Below, in pieces: positions 15,551-23,993 of a stretch of 54,672 nucleotides of DNA. The translations under genes and the position numbers were made by a program. The number at the start of each line of letters is the position of its first letter. Positions within the stretch are counted from its first letter, which is position 1. The DNA lies in NCBI GenBank assembly GCA_026398615.1, contig JAPLSN010000010.1, positions 1 to 54,672 on the forward strand, written 5' to 3'. The DNA comes from Spirochaetota bacterium (lineage in GTDB: Bacteria > Spirochaetota > Spirochaetia > Treponematales > UBA12059). The notes beneath the pieces were generated by a model. That model searched no databases, was not told the DNA's origin, and worked only from the letters and a program-made list of their open reading frames with translations.

Positions 15551-16936
15551 ATGACAGACGCCAGCATCCTGACCGCCCGCCGCGCCACGCTCCGCGCCCG
15601 CCTTGCCGCCCTCGGCGTCGACCGCGGCACCGTCGCCTTCCCCGGCAATGGCGAAAGCCCCATGAATTACCGTGACAATGCCTACCCGTTCCGGCAGGAT
15701 TCCAGCTTCCTGTATTTTTTCGGCCTCTCCCGACCTGACCTCGCCGCGGCTATCGAGCTCGAATCCGGGCATTCCGCGGTTTACGGCGACGAAGGGGACC
15801 TGGACGACATCATCTGGACCGGCCCGCTGCCGAGCCTCGCGTCCGCGGCCGAAGCCGCGGGCATCGGGACCGTGAAGCCGCGCGCGGCGTTCGCCCCGGA
15901 CCTCGGGAAGGCGGGAACGGCGCATTGGCTGCCGCCGTACCGCGCGGACACGCTGCACGAGCTGGCCGCGGCGCTCGGCATGGCGCCGGACGCCGTGAAC
16001 TCCAGCGCATCGCTCCCGCTCGTGAAGGCGATCGTGGGCATGCGCGAGATCAAGGACGACGCGGAGGTGGCGGAGCTCGAGAAGGCAGTCGGCATCACTG
16101 TCGCGATGCACAAGGCCGCGCTGGCCGCTGCGAAACCGGGCATGACCGAGGCGGCCGTCGCCGCCATCGTCACCCGCGAGGCAATCTCAGGCGGTGGGGG
16201 GCTTTCCTTCCCCGTCATCGCGACGACAAGGGGCGCCATCCTCCACAACCATGACCATTCGCGGGTCCTCGCCGAAGGCGGCCTCTTCCTCCTCGACGCC
16301 GGGGCAGAAACGGTTTCGGGATACGCAGGCGACCTCACGACGACCTTCCCGATCGGGCGGCGCTTCGATTCCCGGCAGAGGGAGATCTACGATATCGTGC
16401 TCTCGGCCGGCGAAGCGGGCTGCGCGGCAGCCAAACCCGGGCGTCCCTTCCTGGAAGCGCACCTCGCGGCCGCCAGGGCCATCGCCGTCGGCCTTGCGTC
16501 CCTCGGCATCATGCGCGGGGACCCGGATGATGCGGTCGCCGCGGGGGCCCACGCCCTCTTCTTCCCCCATGGCCTCGGGCACCAGCTGGGTCTCGACGTC
16601 CACGACATGGAGAACCTCGGCGAGCGTCACGTCGGCTACGACGGCGCCGGGCGGAGCGAGCAGTTCGGCCTTTCGGCCCTCCGTCTCGGGAAGGCGCTCA
16701 AGCCGGGCATGGTCCACACCGTGGAGCCGGGAATCTACTTTATACCCGAGCTGATCGCGCGCTGGAAGTCCGAACGGAAGTTCGAAACGTACATCGACTA
16801 CGCCGCGGTCGACCGCTACGCCGGCGTCGGCGGCGTGCGCAACGAAGTCAACCGGCTCGTGACCGCCGTCGGCGGCAGGACCCTTGGTCCGGCCTTCGAC
16901 AAGTCGGCGGCAGCCATCGAAGCGGCGCGGGGTTGA
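15551..16936 (+). CDS. pepP: Xaa-Pro aminopeptidase (aminopeptidase P family)
   Basis: A 461-residue M24 metallopeptidase that removes N-terminal residues preceding proline. An N-terminal AMP_N-type domain (FRQDSSFLYFFGL) is followed by the pita-bread catalytic domain. Candidate metal ligands are visible in LLDAGAE, GDLTTTFP, HGLGHQLGLDVHD, TVEPGIYF and the GGVRNEV segment near the end. There is no signal peptide, so it is cytoplasmic. The start at 15551 is set by a promoter that ends 7 bases upstream and by the family N-terminus. Confidence 0.92.
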   Translation: MTDASILTARRATLRARLAALGVDRGTVAFPGNGESPMNYRDNAYPFRQDSSFLYFFGLSRPDLAAAIELESGHSAVYGDEGDLDDIIWTGPLPSLASAAEAAGIGTVKPRAAFAPDLGKAGTAHWLPPYRADTLHELAAALGMAPDAVNSSASLPLVKAIVGMREIKDDAEVAELEKAVGITVAMHKAALAAAKPGMTEAAVAAIVTREAISGGGGLSFPVIATTRGAILHNHDHSRVLAEGGLFLLDAGAETVSGYAGDLTTTFPIGRRFDSRQREIYDIVLSAGEAGCAAAKPGRPFLEAHLAAARAIAVGLASLGIMRGDPDDAVAAGAHALFFPHGLGHQLGLDVHDMENLGERHVGYDGAGRSEQFGLSALRLGKALKPGMVHTVEPGIYFIPELIARWKSERKFETYIDYAAVDRYAGVGGVRNEVNRLVTAVGGRTLGPAFDKSAAAIEAARG

Positions 16937-17058
16937 ACGGCCGCCCGGTGCGGGCCGCCGGGATTCGTCACATGATGGAAGGCCGCGGGCCGCTTGGTCG
17001 CCTTTCCAGGTCGACCGGGCTTCGAGGATCTTCCGCACCGATGCCGGGTGCGAGGTCT

Positions 17059-17205
17059 TCAACGAGATTCGAAGCAGGTGTCCGTCGAGAACCGCGACCC
17101 TGCAGGCGGCGCTGATCCGGATGCCGCCTGCAGGGTCGCCACGCAAACCGCGGCGAGTCCGAAGGCTTCCTCGATCCAGCCCGCGGCGGCGGGTATCCTG
17201 CTCAT
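17059..17205 (-). CDS. Small ORF coupled to metF, possibly a gene remnant
   Basis: The metF stop is part of ATGA, which also opens a frame of 48 residues beginning MSRIPAAAGWIEEAFGLAA and ending FESR. The first 25 residues look protein-like. The frame then runs through a perfect 17-bp inverted repeat and stops. It may be the start of a once longer downstream gene, or fortuitous. Nothing else occupies 16937-17201. Confidence 0.25.
   Translation of the reverse strand: MSRIPAAAGWIEEAFGLAAVCVATLQAASGSAPPAGSRFSTDTCFESR
17094..17139. repeat. Perfect 17-bp inverted repeat downstream of metF
   Basis: GCGACCCTGCAGGCGGC (17094-17110) and its exact complement (17123-17139) are separated by 12 bases. 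It lies between the ends of the convergent pepP and metF genes. The stem is very GC-rich and no T-run follows on either strand. It may terminate transcription by a factor-assisted route, or be a mobile repeat. Confidence 0.6.
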
Positions 17206-18200
17206 GCTTCGCCCCGCTTCCCGGAACCGGGTGCCCCTCCGCCGGGTTGTCCGAAAATCGCGGCGAGGGCGTCGCGCGTAACCCCGCCCTTCCCCATGGT
17301 AAAGAAGTGGAGGGACGGCGCCCCGCCTTCGAGGAGTTCCGCGGCGAGATTGGCGGTCCAGATGAGCCCGACCGCGCGCTCTTGTCCCGGGCTCCGCGCG
17401 TCTTCGAGGGCGCGAAGCAGGGCTTCCGGGACGTCGACGAAAAAGTTGCTCGGGATCGACGAAGCCTGGGCTGCCCTGGTCAGGGGCTTGAGCCCGGGAA
17501 TGACCGGGACGTCCGCGCCGAGAGCGCGGAGGCGCCGGGTGAAATCGAAGTATTGCCGGGCTTCGAAGACCATCTGCGTGATCACGTACGACGCGCCGGC
17601 GTCTACCTTTTCCTTGAGACGGCGCAAGTCCGCTTCCGGGTTCGGGGCCGCATAGTGTTTTCCCGGATAACCCGCCACGCCGACGCGGAACGCGGTCGGA
17701 TGGCCATGGGCGGCAGGCGGCGAATACTCGCCGCGGTTCAGCGCCGAGATGTGGGCTACGAGCTCTGCCGCGCAGCCGTAGCCCTCCCCGGAATGAAGCG
17801 CGCGGGCGGTACGCAGGGCGGAAAAGCGCTCGTCGCCCCGGATGGCGAACAGGTCGCGGAAGCCCGCGTAGTGGAGATCAATGAGGACATCCTCCACGGT
17901 AAAACGGTCGGTTCCCGCCGCGACGACGTGTGGGACGGTTTCCACGTCGAATTCGCCGCGGATGGCCAGGCAGGTCCCGAGGGTTCCGGGCTTGGCCCGG
18001 AGCGGCATGAGGACCGGCCCTGCCGCGCCATCGCCGTAGGCCGCGCCGCCGGGATGGTCCGTGACGCTCGCGAAGGCGGGGCCGAAGGGCATGATGCCTT
18101 CGAGTACGCGGAACAGGTCGTCGAGTCCCGCGCCCCTCGAAGGCGGCACCACTTCGATCGAAAAGCGTTTTCCTTGCGCGATGGATTCCAGAACGCCCAT
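17202..18200 (-). CDS. metF: Methylenetetrahydrofolate reductase
   Basis: A 332-residue TIM-barrel flavoprotein of the MTHFR family, which reduces 5,10-methylene-THF to 5-methyl-THF. Recognisable elements are FSIEVVPPSRG at the N-terminus (with the catalytic glutamate), FAIRGDE, GVAGYPGKH, and ITQMVFEARQYFDF with the C-terminal IPGLKPL. AAGGAG lies just before the ATG. A cobalamin-dependent methionine synthase gene is not in the window. Confidence 0.92.
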   Translation of the reverse strand: MGVLESIAQGKRFSIEVVPPSRGAGLDDLFRVLEGIMPFGPAFASVTDHPGGAAYGDGAAGPVLMPLRAKPGTLGTCLAIRGEFDVETVPHVVAAGTDRFTVEDVLIDLHYAGFRDLFAIRGDERFSALRTARALHSGEGYGCAAELVAHISALNRGEYSPPAAHGHPTAFRVGVAGYPGKHYAAPNPEADLRRLKEKVDAGASYVITQMVFEARQYFDFTRRLRALGADVPVIPGLKPLTRAAQASSIPSNFFVDVPEALLRALEDARSPGQERAVGLIWTANLAAELLEGGAPSLHFFTMGKGGVTRDALAAIFGQPGGGAPGSGKRGEA

Positions 18201-18440
18201 GCCGTACTCCTTCCGGCCCGAAGACCTTGTACCGGGTCGCTTCGCGGCCCGGTTTTCGTGGACGCCCGGGGCGTCACATCATCAGGGAGAAGGAGGGACC
18301 ACGGAGGCATCCGCATCGAGTCATGGATGGCGCCTTTCTGGCAGACCTGAATGTGAATACCATAGCGCATCATGATCAACTCGGCCAGCCCGCAGGAAGG
18401 TCCGATGCCGCGTCCGTTTTCACGTGGGTCGACCTCGCAG

Positions 18441-18446
18441 TATACT
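18441..18446 (+). promoter_or_regulatory. -10 element 6 bases before the propeller gene start
   Basis: TATACT is followed by CGGAGC and then ATG, so transcription should begin at or within a base of the start codon. GGAG is too close to the ATG to act as a ribosome site. No good -35 is visible 17 bases upstream. Confidence 0.35.
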
Positions 18447-18452
18447 CGGAGC

Positions 18453-19469
18453 ATGGAAGAATCCGACGCGACCATTCGCTCCTTTCTCGAACTGACATGG
18501 AAAGACGACGGCATACCCCTCATCCAGCCCCCGGCGTTCTCGCCCCTCATCGCGGATCCGAGCTTCCTCTTTCCCGAGGAGACGCCGGACGGATGCTGGG
18601 CGCTCTTCGCGCATTCCGCGTGGGGGATCCACCGCTACCGTTCCGCCGACGGATCGTCCTGGGAGGATCTCGGCATCGTCGTGCGAAACGCGATGCGCGC
18701 CTTCGTCCGTCGTATCGGGGAGCGCTTCGTCCTGTTCTACGAACGCTACCCGCCCCTGGCACTGCCGATGCAGATACTGCCGTGCCGCCCGAGCTGGTCG
18801 AGCCGCATCGAATGCCGGACATCGTCCGAACTCTCGAGCTGGGGTACGCCACGGACCGTCCTGGCCCCCTCCCTCCCCTGGCACGAGGATTCCCGGCTCG
18901 GCAGGTCCCTCTCCAATCCCTGCCTCGTCCGGGACGGGGTTACATGGCGATTGTACTACTCGGCGTCGCTCGTCTACGTTCCGGATTGCGGCTTCGACGA
19001 GCCGAAGTATATCGGCTTCGCGTCGGGAACTTCCCATGAAGGCCCGTTCACGCCCGGTTTGCGCCCCGTCATCGATCCCGCCGAACCGCTCACGGCCGGG
19101 TCCGCCGCCGGTATTCCGGACGCTGCCGATACCATCGGCATCGCTGGTGCGCTTGGCGCCGGTTCCATGAAAGTCCTCCGTCTCTCCGATGGGTGGATAG
19201 GGCTCCAGAACGTGATTGCCGCGGACGGGGCGGGAACATCGCGCTCCACCCTCCGCGTCCTCGTCTCGAACGACGGAGCGTCCTGGCGACTGGCCGATCG
19301 GCCGCCCCTCCTGGAGCCATCCCCGGGATGGCGGAGTTCGCATGTCTACGCCTGCGATTGCCGCTTCCGTCCCTCCGAGGACAGGTGGCATCTCTACTAC
19401 AACGCGCGGGACGGCGCCGCGAAAGCCGCGGGCCGCGAACGGATCGGGCGGATAACGGCCAGGGCATGA
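18453..19469 (+). CDS. Five-bladed beta-propeller glycosidase-like protein
   Basis: A 338-residue protein without a signal peptide. Repeated patterns such as YRSADGSSWEDLGIVV, WRLYYSAS, YIGFASGTSHEGPF, VLVSNDGASW and WHLYYNARDG are typical blades of GH43/GH32/GH130-like propellers. The catalytic acids could not be assigned with confidence and the substrate is unknown. The first ATG consistent with the fold is 18453; an upstream in-frame ATG at 18372 gives untypical sequence. Transcription ends at a strong hairpin shared with dnaJ. Confidence 0.7.
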   Translation: MEESDATIRSFLELTWKDDGIPLIQPPAFSPLIADPSFLFPEETPDGCWALFAHSAWGIHRYRSADGSSWEDLGIVVRNAMRAFVRRIGERFVLFYERYPPLALPMQILPCRPSWSSRIECRTSSELSSWGTPRTVLAPSLPWHEDSRLGRSLSNPCLVRDGVTWRLYYSASLVYVPDCGFDEPKYIGFASGTSHEGPFTPGLRPVIDPAEPLTAGSAAGIPDAADTIGIAGALGAGSMKVLRLSDGWIGLQNVIAADGAGTSRSTLRVLVSNDGASWRLADRPPLLEPSPGWRSSHVYACDCRFRPSEDRWHLYYNARDGAAKAAGRERIGRITARA

Positions 19470-19522
19470 GCAGCCGAGGCGCTACCGGATCGCCGGGCCT
19501 GGGGTATGGCTCAACGATGAAT

Positions 19523-19565
19523 AAAGGCCGTCCCGGAAGCGCTTTCCGCTTCCGGGACGGCCTTT
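19523..19565. terminator. Strong bidirectional terminator between the propeller gene and dnaJ
   Basis: A perfect 19-bp stem (19523-19541 with 19547-19565) and the loop CTTTC. The stem begins AAAGG and ends CCTTT, so it can act in both directions. Confidence 0.85.
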
Positions 19566-19593
19566 GCGACACGGCATTGCCGTCTCTGCGGCA

Positions 19594-20721
19594 TTATTTT
19601 CCGAGTTCCGAGCGCTTGATCGGCTTGAGTTCCGGGGAATCGCCTTCCGCCCGGGACAGTTCCTCCAGAAGTTCCCTGCCCTTGCGCGAAAGTTTTTCCG
19701 GTACGCGGACGATGATCTTGATGTATAGGTCGCCGCGTTTCGCGCCGTGGGGAACGCCCTCCTCGCGGACGCGGAGCATCTTGCCGTGCTGGATGCCCGC
19801 CGGGATGGCCACCTTGATCTTCCTGCTGTCGATCGTCGGGACGGTCAGCTCGGAGCCGAGCGCGGCCTGGGCTATCGACACGGGCACGGCGCAATATAGG
19901 TCATACCCGTCGCGCTCGTAGAATTCGTGCGGCTTCACGTGGATGAACACGTAGAGGTCGCCTGGTTCTCCGCCATTGTGCCCGGCGTCGCCCTGGCCGG
20001 GAATCTGCACCCGTTTCCCGTCGTCCACGCCCGCGGGGATGGTGACCTTGATCTTCTGGCGCTTCTTGCCGAGTCCGGTCCCGCTGCACTCGCGGCAGGG
20101 ATTCTCGATGATATGGCCTTCTCCGCGGCACTGCGGACAGGTCTGGGCGATGGAAAAGAATCCCGAACTGCGCCTGACCTGTCCCGAACCCTGGCAGGTC
20201 GGGCAGACCTTTCGGCCGCCGCCCGTGGATGCACCGGTGCCGGAACAGGTCTTGCACGGTTCGTTCCGGAGGTAGGATATCTCCACGGCCATGCCGAACA
20301 CGGCCTGCTCGAAGCTGATTTCCAGATCGTACCTGAGGTCGTCCCCCTTGGGAACAGCGCCGTTTCGGCTCTTCGCACCCCGCGTGCCGCCGAAGAATCC
20401 CTCGAAGATGTTGGAAAAATCCCCGAAGCTCCCGAAAATATCCTCGAAATCCCGGAACACACCGGAAAAATCCTGCTGCCCGGGGGCGTTCATGCCTTCG
20501 ACGCCCGCGAAGCCGAACTGGTCGTAGGCTGAGCGCCTCTGGTCGTCCCCGAGGATCTCGTAGGCCTCGGTAGCTTCCTTGAAACTCTCTTCCGATTTCT
20601 TGTCGCCGGGATTCTTGTCCGGATGGAACTGGATGGCGAGACGCCGGTACGCCTTTTTGATATCGTCCTTCGAGGCGCCTTTTTCGACGCCGAGGACTTC
20701 GTAGTAATCGCGCTTGGCCAC
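19594..20721 (-). CDS. dnaJ: Chaperone DnaJ (Hsp40)
   Basis: A 375-residue type I DnaJ, co-chaperone that stimulates DnaK ATPase. The J-domain has HPD at residues 33-35, followed by a Gly/Phe-rich linker (about 75-125). A zinc region has four CxxCxGxG-type repeats ([32 protein letters not shown]). The C-terminal substrate-binding part includes [17 protein letters not shown]. It is downstream of dnaK in the same direction, but 195 bases containing an inverted-repeat element separate them. Confidence 0.97.
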   Translation of the reverse strand: MAKRDYYEVLGVEKGASKDDIKKAYRRLAIQFHPDKNPGDKKSEESFKEATEAYEILGDDQRRSAYDQFGFAGVEGMNAPGQQDFSGVFRDFEDIFGSFGDFSNIFEGFFGGTRGAKSRNGAVPKGDDLRYDLEISFEQAVFGMAVEISYLRNEPCKTCSGTGASTGGGRKVCPTCQGSGQVRRSSGFFSIAQTCPQCRGEGHIIENPCRECSGTGLGKKRQKIKVTIPAGVDDGKRVQIPGQGDAGHNGGEPGDLYVFIHVKPHEFYERDGYDLYCAVPVSIAQAALGSELTVPTIDSRKIKVAIPAGIQHGKMLRVREEGVPHGAKRGDLYIKIIVRVPEKLSRKGRELLEELSRAEGDSPELKPIKRSELGK

Positions 20722-20743
20722 GGGACTTCCTTAGAGAAGATTC

Positions 20744-20903
20744 GCCACAGAGACACAGATGCACGGAGGTGAAATCGGGGAAAAGGACATGGGAGACAAT
20801 CCTTCTCCGCCCGAATTATCCATGACTGCAGATCGCGACATGGGTGGGGGGAATTCGCATACGATCATTCCCCTTCGTCTCCGTGTCTCTGTGCCTCTGT
20901 GGC
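20744..20903. mobile_element. MITE-like inverted-repeat element between dnaK and dnaJ
   Basis: Two 25-base arms, 20744-20768 and 20879-20903, match as inverted repeats at 22 of 25 positions (core CCACAGAG and CACGGAG). They enclose about 110 bases without a coding frame. Similar cacagag-rich dispersed repeats are known in many environmental genomes. Size and structure fit a small non-autonomous element. It breaks the usual close spacing of dnaK and dnaJ. Confidence 0.6.
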
Positions 20904-20916
20904 TGGACTTCACGAT

Positions 20917-22866
20917 CTACTTCTTGTCGTCGTCATCGACGACCTTGTAGTCGACGTCTTCGGCGTTCTTCGGACCCTTCTGGCCGGCCTGCCCGTCGGC
21001 GCCGGCGTCTCCCTGGGAGCCCCCGCCGTCCGGGCCCTGCTGGCCTTGCGCGCCCGCTTGACTGCCGACGTTCTTGTAGATCTCCTCCGCCAGCTTGTAC
21101 GAAGCCTGTTTGAGGGCTTCGATCTTCTGTTTCATCTGCTCGATGTCGCCGGATTCGAGAGCCTTTTTCAGATCTGCCACGGCCGCGTCGATCTTTTCCT
21201 TGTCTGCGGGATTCACCTTCTCGGCGTAATCCTTGAGGCTCTTTTCCGTGGAGTAGACGAGGGTGTCGGCTTCGTTGCGGACTTCCGCGCGCTCCCGTTC
21301 CGCCTTGTCCTCGGCCGCGTGCGCCTCCGCTTCCTTGACCATGCGGTCGATCTCGGAATCGTTGAGCCCGCTCGACGCCTCGATCCGGATCTTCTGCTCC
21401 TTGCCCGTCCCCAAGTCCTTGGCGGACACGTGGACAATGCCATTGGCGTCGATGTCGAAGGTTACCTCGATCTGCGGGACGCCTCGGGGCGCGGGCGGGA
21501 TGCCCACAAGATCGAAGCGGCCGAGGGTACGGTTCTGTCCGGCCATCTCGCGCTCGCCCTGGAGCACGTGGATGGAAACCGCCGTCTGTCCATCCGCCGC
21601 CGTGGAAAAGATCTGGCTCTTGCGCGTGGGAATCGTCGTGTTGCGGGTGATCAGCCGGGTAAAGACGCTACCGAGGGTTTCGATGCCGAGCGAAAGCGGG
21701 GTGACGTCGAGAAGGAGCACGTCCTTGACGTCGCCGCCGAGGATGCCGCCCTGGATTGCGGCGCCGACGGCCACGGCCTCGTCGGGATTCACGCCCTTGG
21801 ACGGCTCCTTGCTGAAGAGGTCCTTCACGATCTGCTGGACCTTGGGGATGCGCGTCGAGCCGCCGACGAGTATCACCTCGTCGATCTGCGCGGCCGTCAC
21901 GCCTGCGTCGGTCATCGCCTTGCGGCACGGATCCTTGGAGCGCTCGAGGAGATCTTCGATCATGCGTTCAAAGGTTGCGCGCGTGATGGACTTCTGCAGG
22001 TGCTTGGGTCCCGAGGCGTCGGCGGTGATGCAGGGCTGGTTGATCTCCGCCTGCTGGACGTTCGCGAGCTCGATCTTGGCTTTCTCGGCGGTCTCCTTGA
22101 GGCGCTGGAGGGCCATGCGATCCTTGGAGAGGTCGATCCCGGAATCCTTCCTGAATTCGTCGATCAACCACTGCATGATACGTCGGTCGAAATCGTCGCC
22201 GCCCAGGTGCGTGTCGCCGTTCGTGGACTTGACTTCGAAGACGCCCTCGCCGAGTTCGAGAATGGAAATGTCGAAGGTGCCGCCGCCGAGATCGTATACG
22301 GCGATGACCTTCTCCTTCTTCTGGTCCTTGTTGAAGCCGTACGCGAGCGACGCCGCTGTGGGTTCGTTGATGATGCGCTTCACCTCGAGGCCGGCTATCC
22401 TGCCGGCATCCTTGGTGGCCTGGCGCTGGGCGTCGTTGAAGTACGCGGGAACCGTGATGACGGCTTCGGTGACCGGTTCGCCCAGGTAGTCCTCCGCGGT
22501 CTTCTTCATCTTCTGGAGGATGAAGGCGCTGACTTCCTGCGGGGAGTACATCTTGCCCGAGATGTCGATGCGGACGTCGCCGCCGTTGTCCGCCACCCTG
22601 TAGGGGACGAGTTTCGTCTCCTCGCCCACCTCGGCCATCCGGCGCCCCATGAAGCGCTTGATCGAATAGACCGTGTTCTCCGGGTTGGTGATCATCTGGT
22701 TCTTGGCCGGCTGGCCGACGACGCGCTCGCCCTTGGACGTGAAGCCGACGATGGACGGCGTGGTCCGCTGTCCCTCGGTGTTCGCGATGACGAGGGGCTC
22801 GCCGCCTTCCATGACTGCCACGCACGAGTTCGTGGTTCCGAGATCGATTCCGATTATCCTGCCCAT
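20917..22866 (-). CDS. dnaK: Chaperone DnaK (Hsp70)
   Basis: A 649-residue Hsp70 that binds unfolded peptides in an ATP-dependent cycle. The N-terminal ATPase domain opens with [19 protein letters not shown] and includes [17 protein letters not shown] and [13 protein letters not shown]. The substrate-binding domain contains LSLGIETLG. The lid ends in the acidic tail [18 protein letters not shown] precedes the ATG. It lies 137 bases downstream of grpE. Confidence 0.98.
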   Translation of the reverse strand: MGRIIGIDLGTTNSCVAVMEGGEPLVIANTEGQRTTPSIVGFTSKGERVVGQPAKNQMITNPENTVYSIKRFMGRRMAEVGEETKLVPYRVADNGGDVRIDISGKMYSPQEVSAFILQKMKKTAEDYLGEPVTEAVITVPAYFNDAQRQATKDAGRIAGLEVKRIINEPTAASLAYGFNKDQKKEKVIAVYDLGGGTFDISILELGEGVFEVKSTNGDTHLGGDDFDRRIMQWLIDEFRKDSGIDLSKDRMALQRLKETAEKAKIELANVQQAEINQPCITADASGPKHLQKSITRATFERMIEDLLERSKDPCRKAMTDAGVTAAQIDEVILVGGSTRIPKVQQIVKDLFSKEPSKGVNPDEAVAVGAAIQGGILGGDVKDVLLLDVTPLSLGIETLGSVFTRLITRNTTIPTRKSQIFSTAADGQTAVSIHVLQGEREMAGQNRTLGRFDLVGIPPAPRGVPQIEVTFDIDANGIVHVSAKDLGTGKEQKIRIEASSGLNDSEIDRMVKEAEAHAAEDKAERERAEVRNEADTLVYSTEKSLKDYAEKVNPADKEKIDAAVADLKKALESGDIEQMKQKIEALKQASYKLAEEIYKNVGSQAGAQGQQGPDGGGSQGDAGADGQAGQKGPKNAEDVDYKVVDDDDKK

Positions 22867-23003
22867 ATCTTCTCCTTAAGCCTGGAAAAACCGTCACGGC
22901 GTTCGCTGTCGCGAGACGCGGCGGTCATATTCTGCCATTCGACGCGGCGCTCGACGAAGCGACGCCCCAGTTCGTATTCATGCCGAACCCGCGGTTTCAG
23001 CGC

Positions 23004-23708
23004 TCAGCCGACCGGCGCCCCGATCGCGCCTTCATCCGCGCCATTTCCCGCCGCTTCGGCCCCTGCGGTTCCCGATCCGGCCGCGGCCGGTTTCGGCAGC
23101 CGGACCTTGACCTTGGCGGTGCGGAGGATGCGGTCATGGAGCCGGTACCCCTTCATGAATTCCTCGACCACCACGGGCGCGCCGCACTCGCCCTGCTCGG
23201 AGAGGACGGCTTCGTGCACGTTCGGATCGAATTCCATGCCGGTGGAATCGAAACGCCTGAGTCCGTACTTGGATTCCATGAGCGATAGAAGCGACTGCCT
23301 GATCATCACGACTCCGTCGTGCAGGACGTTGAAGTCCCGGGACGCGTCGGCGCTCTGCACGGCCCGGTCGAAATTGTCCATGACTCCGACGAGGTCGACG
23401 AGGAGCGCGGAATTGGCGTAGAGTGCCGAATCCTCCTTCTCGCGGAACATGCGCTTCCTGAAATTCTCGTAATCCGCGAGTTTCCTGAGATACTGGTCCT
23501 TGAGATAGGAATTCTCCGCGCTCAATTCGGCGACCTTGGCGTCGAGGACGGCAATCCGCGCTTCGGCCTCGGCTTTCGTGTCGAGACCCGGCTCCGTCAC
23601 TACTCCAGCGGTCATCGGTGGCTTGTCCGGCGGCGACGTACCTGCAGCCTGGTCGGTTCCGGCCTCGGGATGGGATTTTCGCTCACCGTCGGCATGATGT
23701 TTGGACAT
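23004..23708 (-). CDS. grpE: Nucleotide exchange factor GrpE
   Basis: A 234-residue protein that releases ADP from DnaK. A charged disordered N-terminus is followed by the coiled coil with LRKLADYENFRKRM, the core LVGVMDNFDRAV, and the beta-wing region ending VEEFMKGYRLHDRILRTAKV. A Gly/Ala-rich tail of about 30 residues is longer than usual. It heads the grpE-dnaK-dnaJ set. No hrcA gene and no CIRCE element (TTAGCACTC/GAGTGCTAA) was seen upstream. Confidence 0.95.
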   Translation of the reverse strand: MSKHHADGERKSHPEAGTDQAAGTSPPDKPPMTAGVVTEPGLDTKAEAEARIAVLDAKVAELSAENSYLKDQYLRKLADYENFRKRMFREKEDSALYANSALLVDLVGVMDNFDRAVQSADASRDFNVLHDGVVMIRQSLLSLMESKYGLRRFDSTGMEFDPNVHEAVLSEQGECGAPVVVEEFMKGYRLHDRILRTAKVKVRLPKPAAAGSGTAGAEAAGNGADEGAIGAPVG

Positions 23709-23825
23709 GGTTCCATCCGTTTTCTTTCAATATTTCAGGGAAACATCCCCGTCCGCGCGAATTCCTCGGGTTTCGACCGTTTCGAACGATCCTCCGGCGA
23801 CGGCGGATTCTCATCAATCTACGCT

Positions 23826-23855
23826 AAAGTAATAAAATATCTTTTTTATCGTCAA
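23826..23855 (-). promoter_or_regulatory. Possible promoter of grpE
   Basis: On the minus strand TTGACG (23850-23855), an 18-base spacer and the poor -10 TACTTT (23826-23831), in an AT-rich patch. The leader would be about 110 bases. It is not a heat-shock sigma-32 type match. Confidence 0.3.
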
Positions 23856-23899
23856 GGAGGAAGCGCAAACGGATGAGCCAATCCCCTGGCTGTCCCGCC

Positions 23900-23934
23900 T
23901 TGACAATACCCCGCAATGCCTTAAATTTAAGGCA
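23900..23934 (+). promoter_or_regulatory. rpoN promoter overlapped by an 18-bp perfect palindrome
   Basis: Consensus TTGACA (23900-23905), a 16-base spacer and TAAATT (23922-23927). The perfect palindrome TGCCTTAAATTTAAGGCA (23917-23934) covers the -10, where a dimeric repressor would block RNA polymerase. The palindrome is unrelated to CIRCE or parS sequences. Confidence 0.6.
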
Positions 23935-23993
23935 CCGGGGGCTGCAAGGTTACCGGAATCACCGGTTCCCCATCCGGGCAGGAGCGATGCGTT

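Noticed and set aside
16884-18350. A 488-residue plus-strand frame over metF
   Set aside because: It is antisense to a clear metF gene and begins inside pepP; its composition is that of a GC-rich shadow frame.
18413-18428. Possible parS site around TTTCACGTG
   Set aside because: Only the central CACGTG and one side match TGTTTCACGTGAAACA; about 6 of 16 positions differ. A similar partial match near 38891 was rejected for the same reason.
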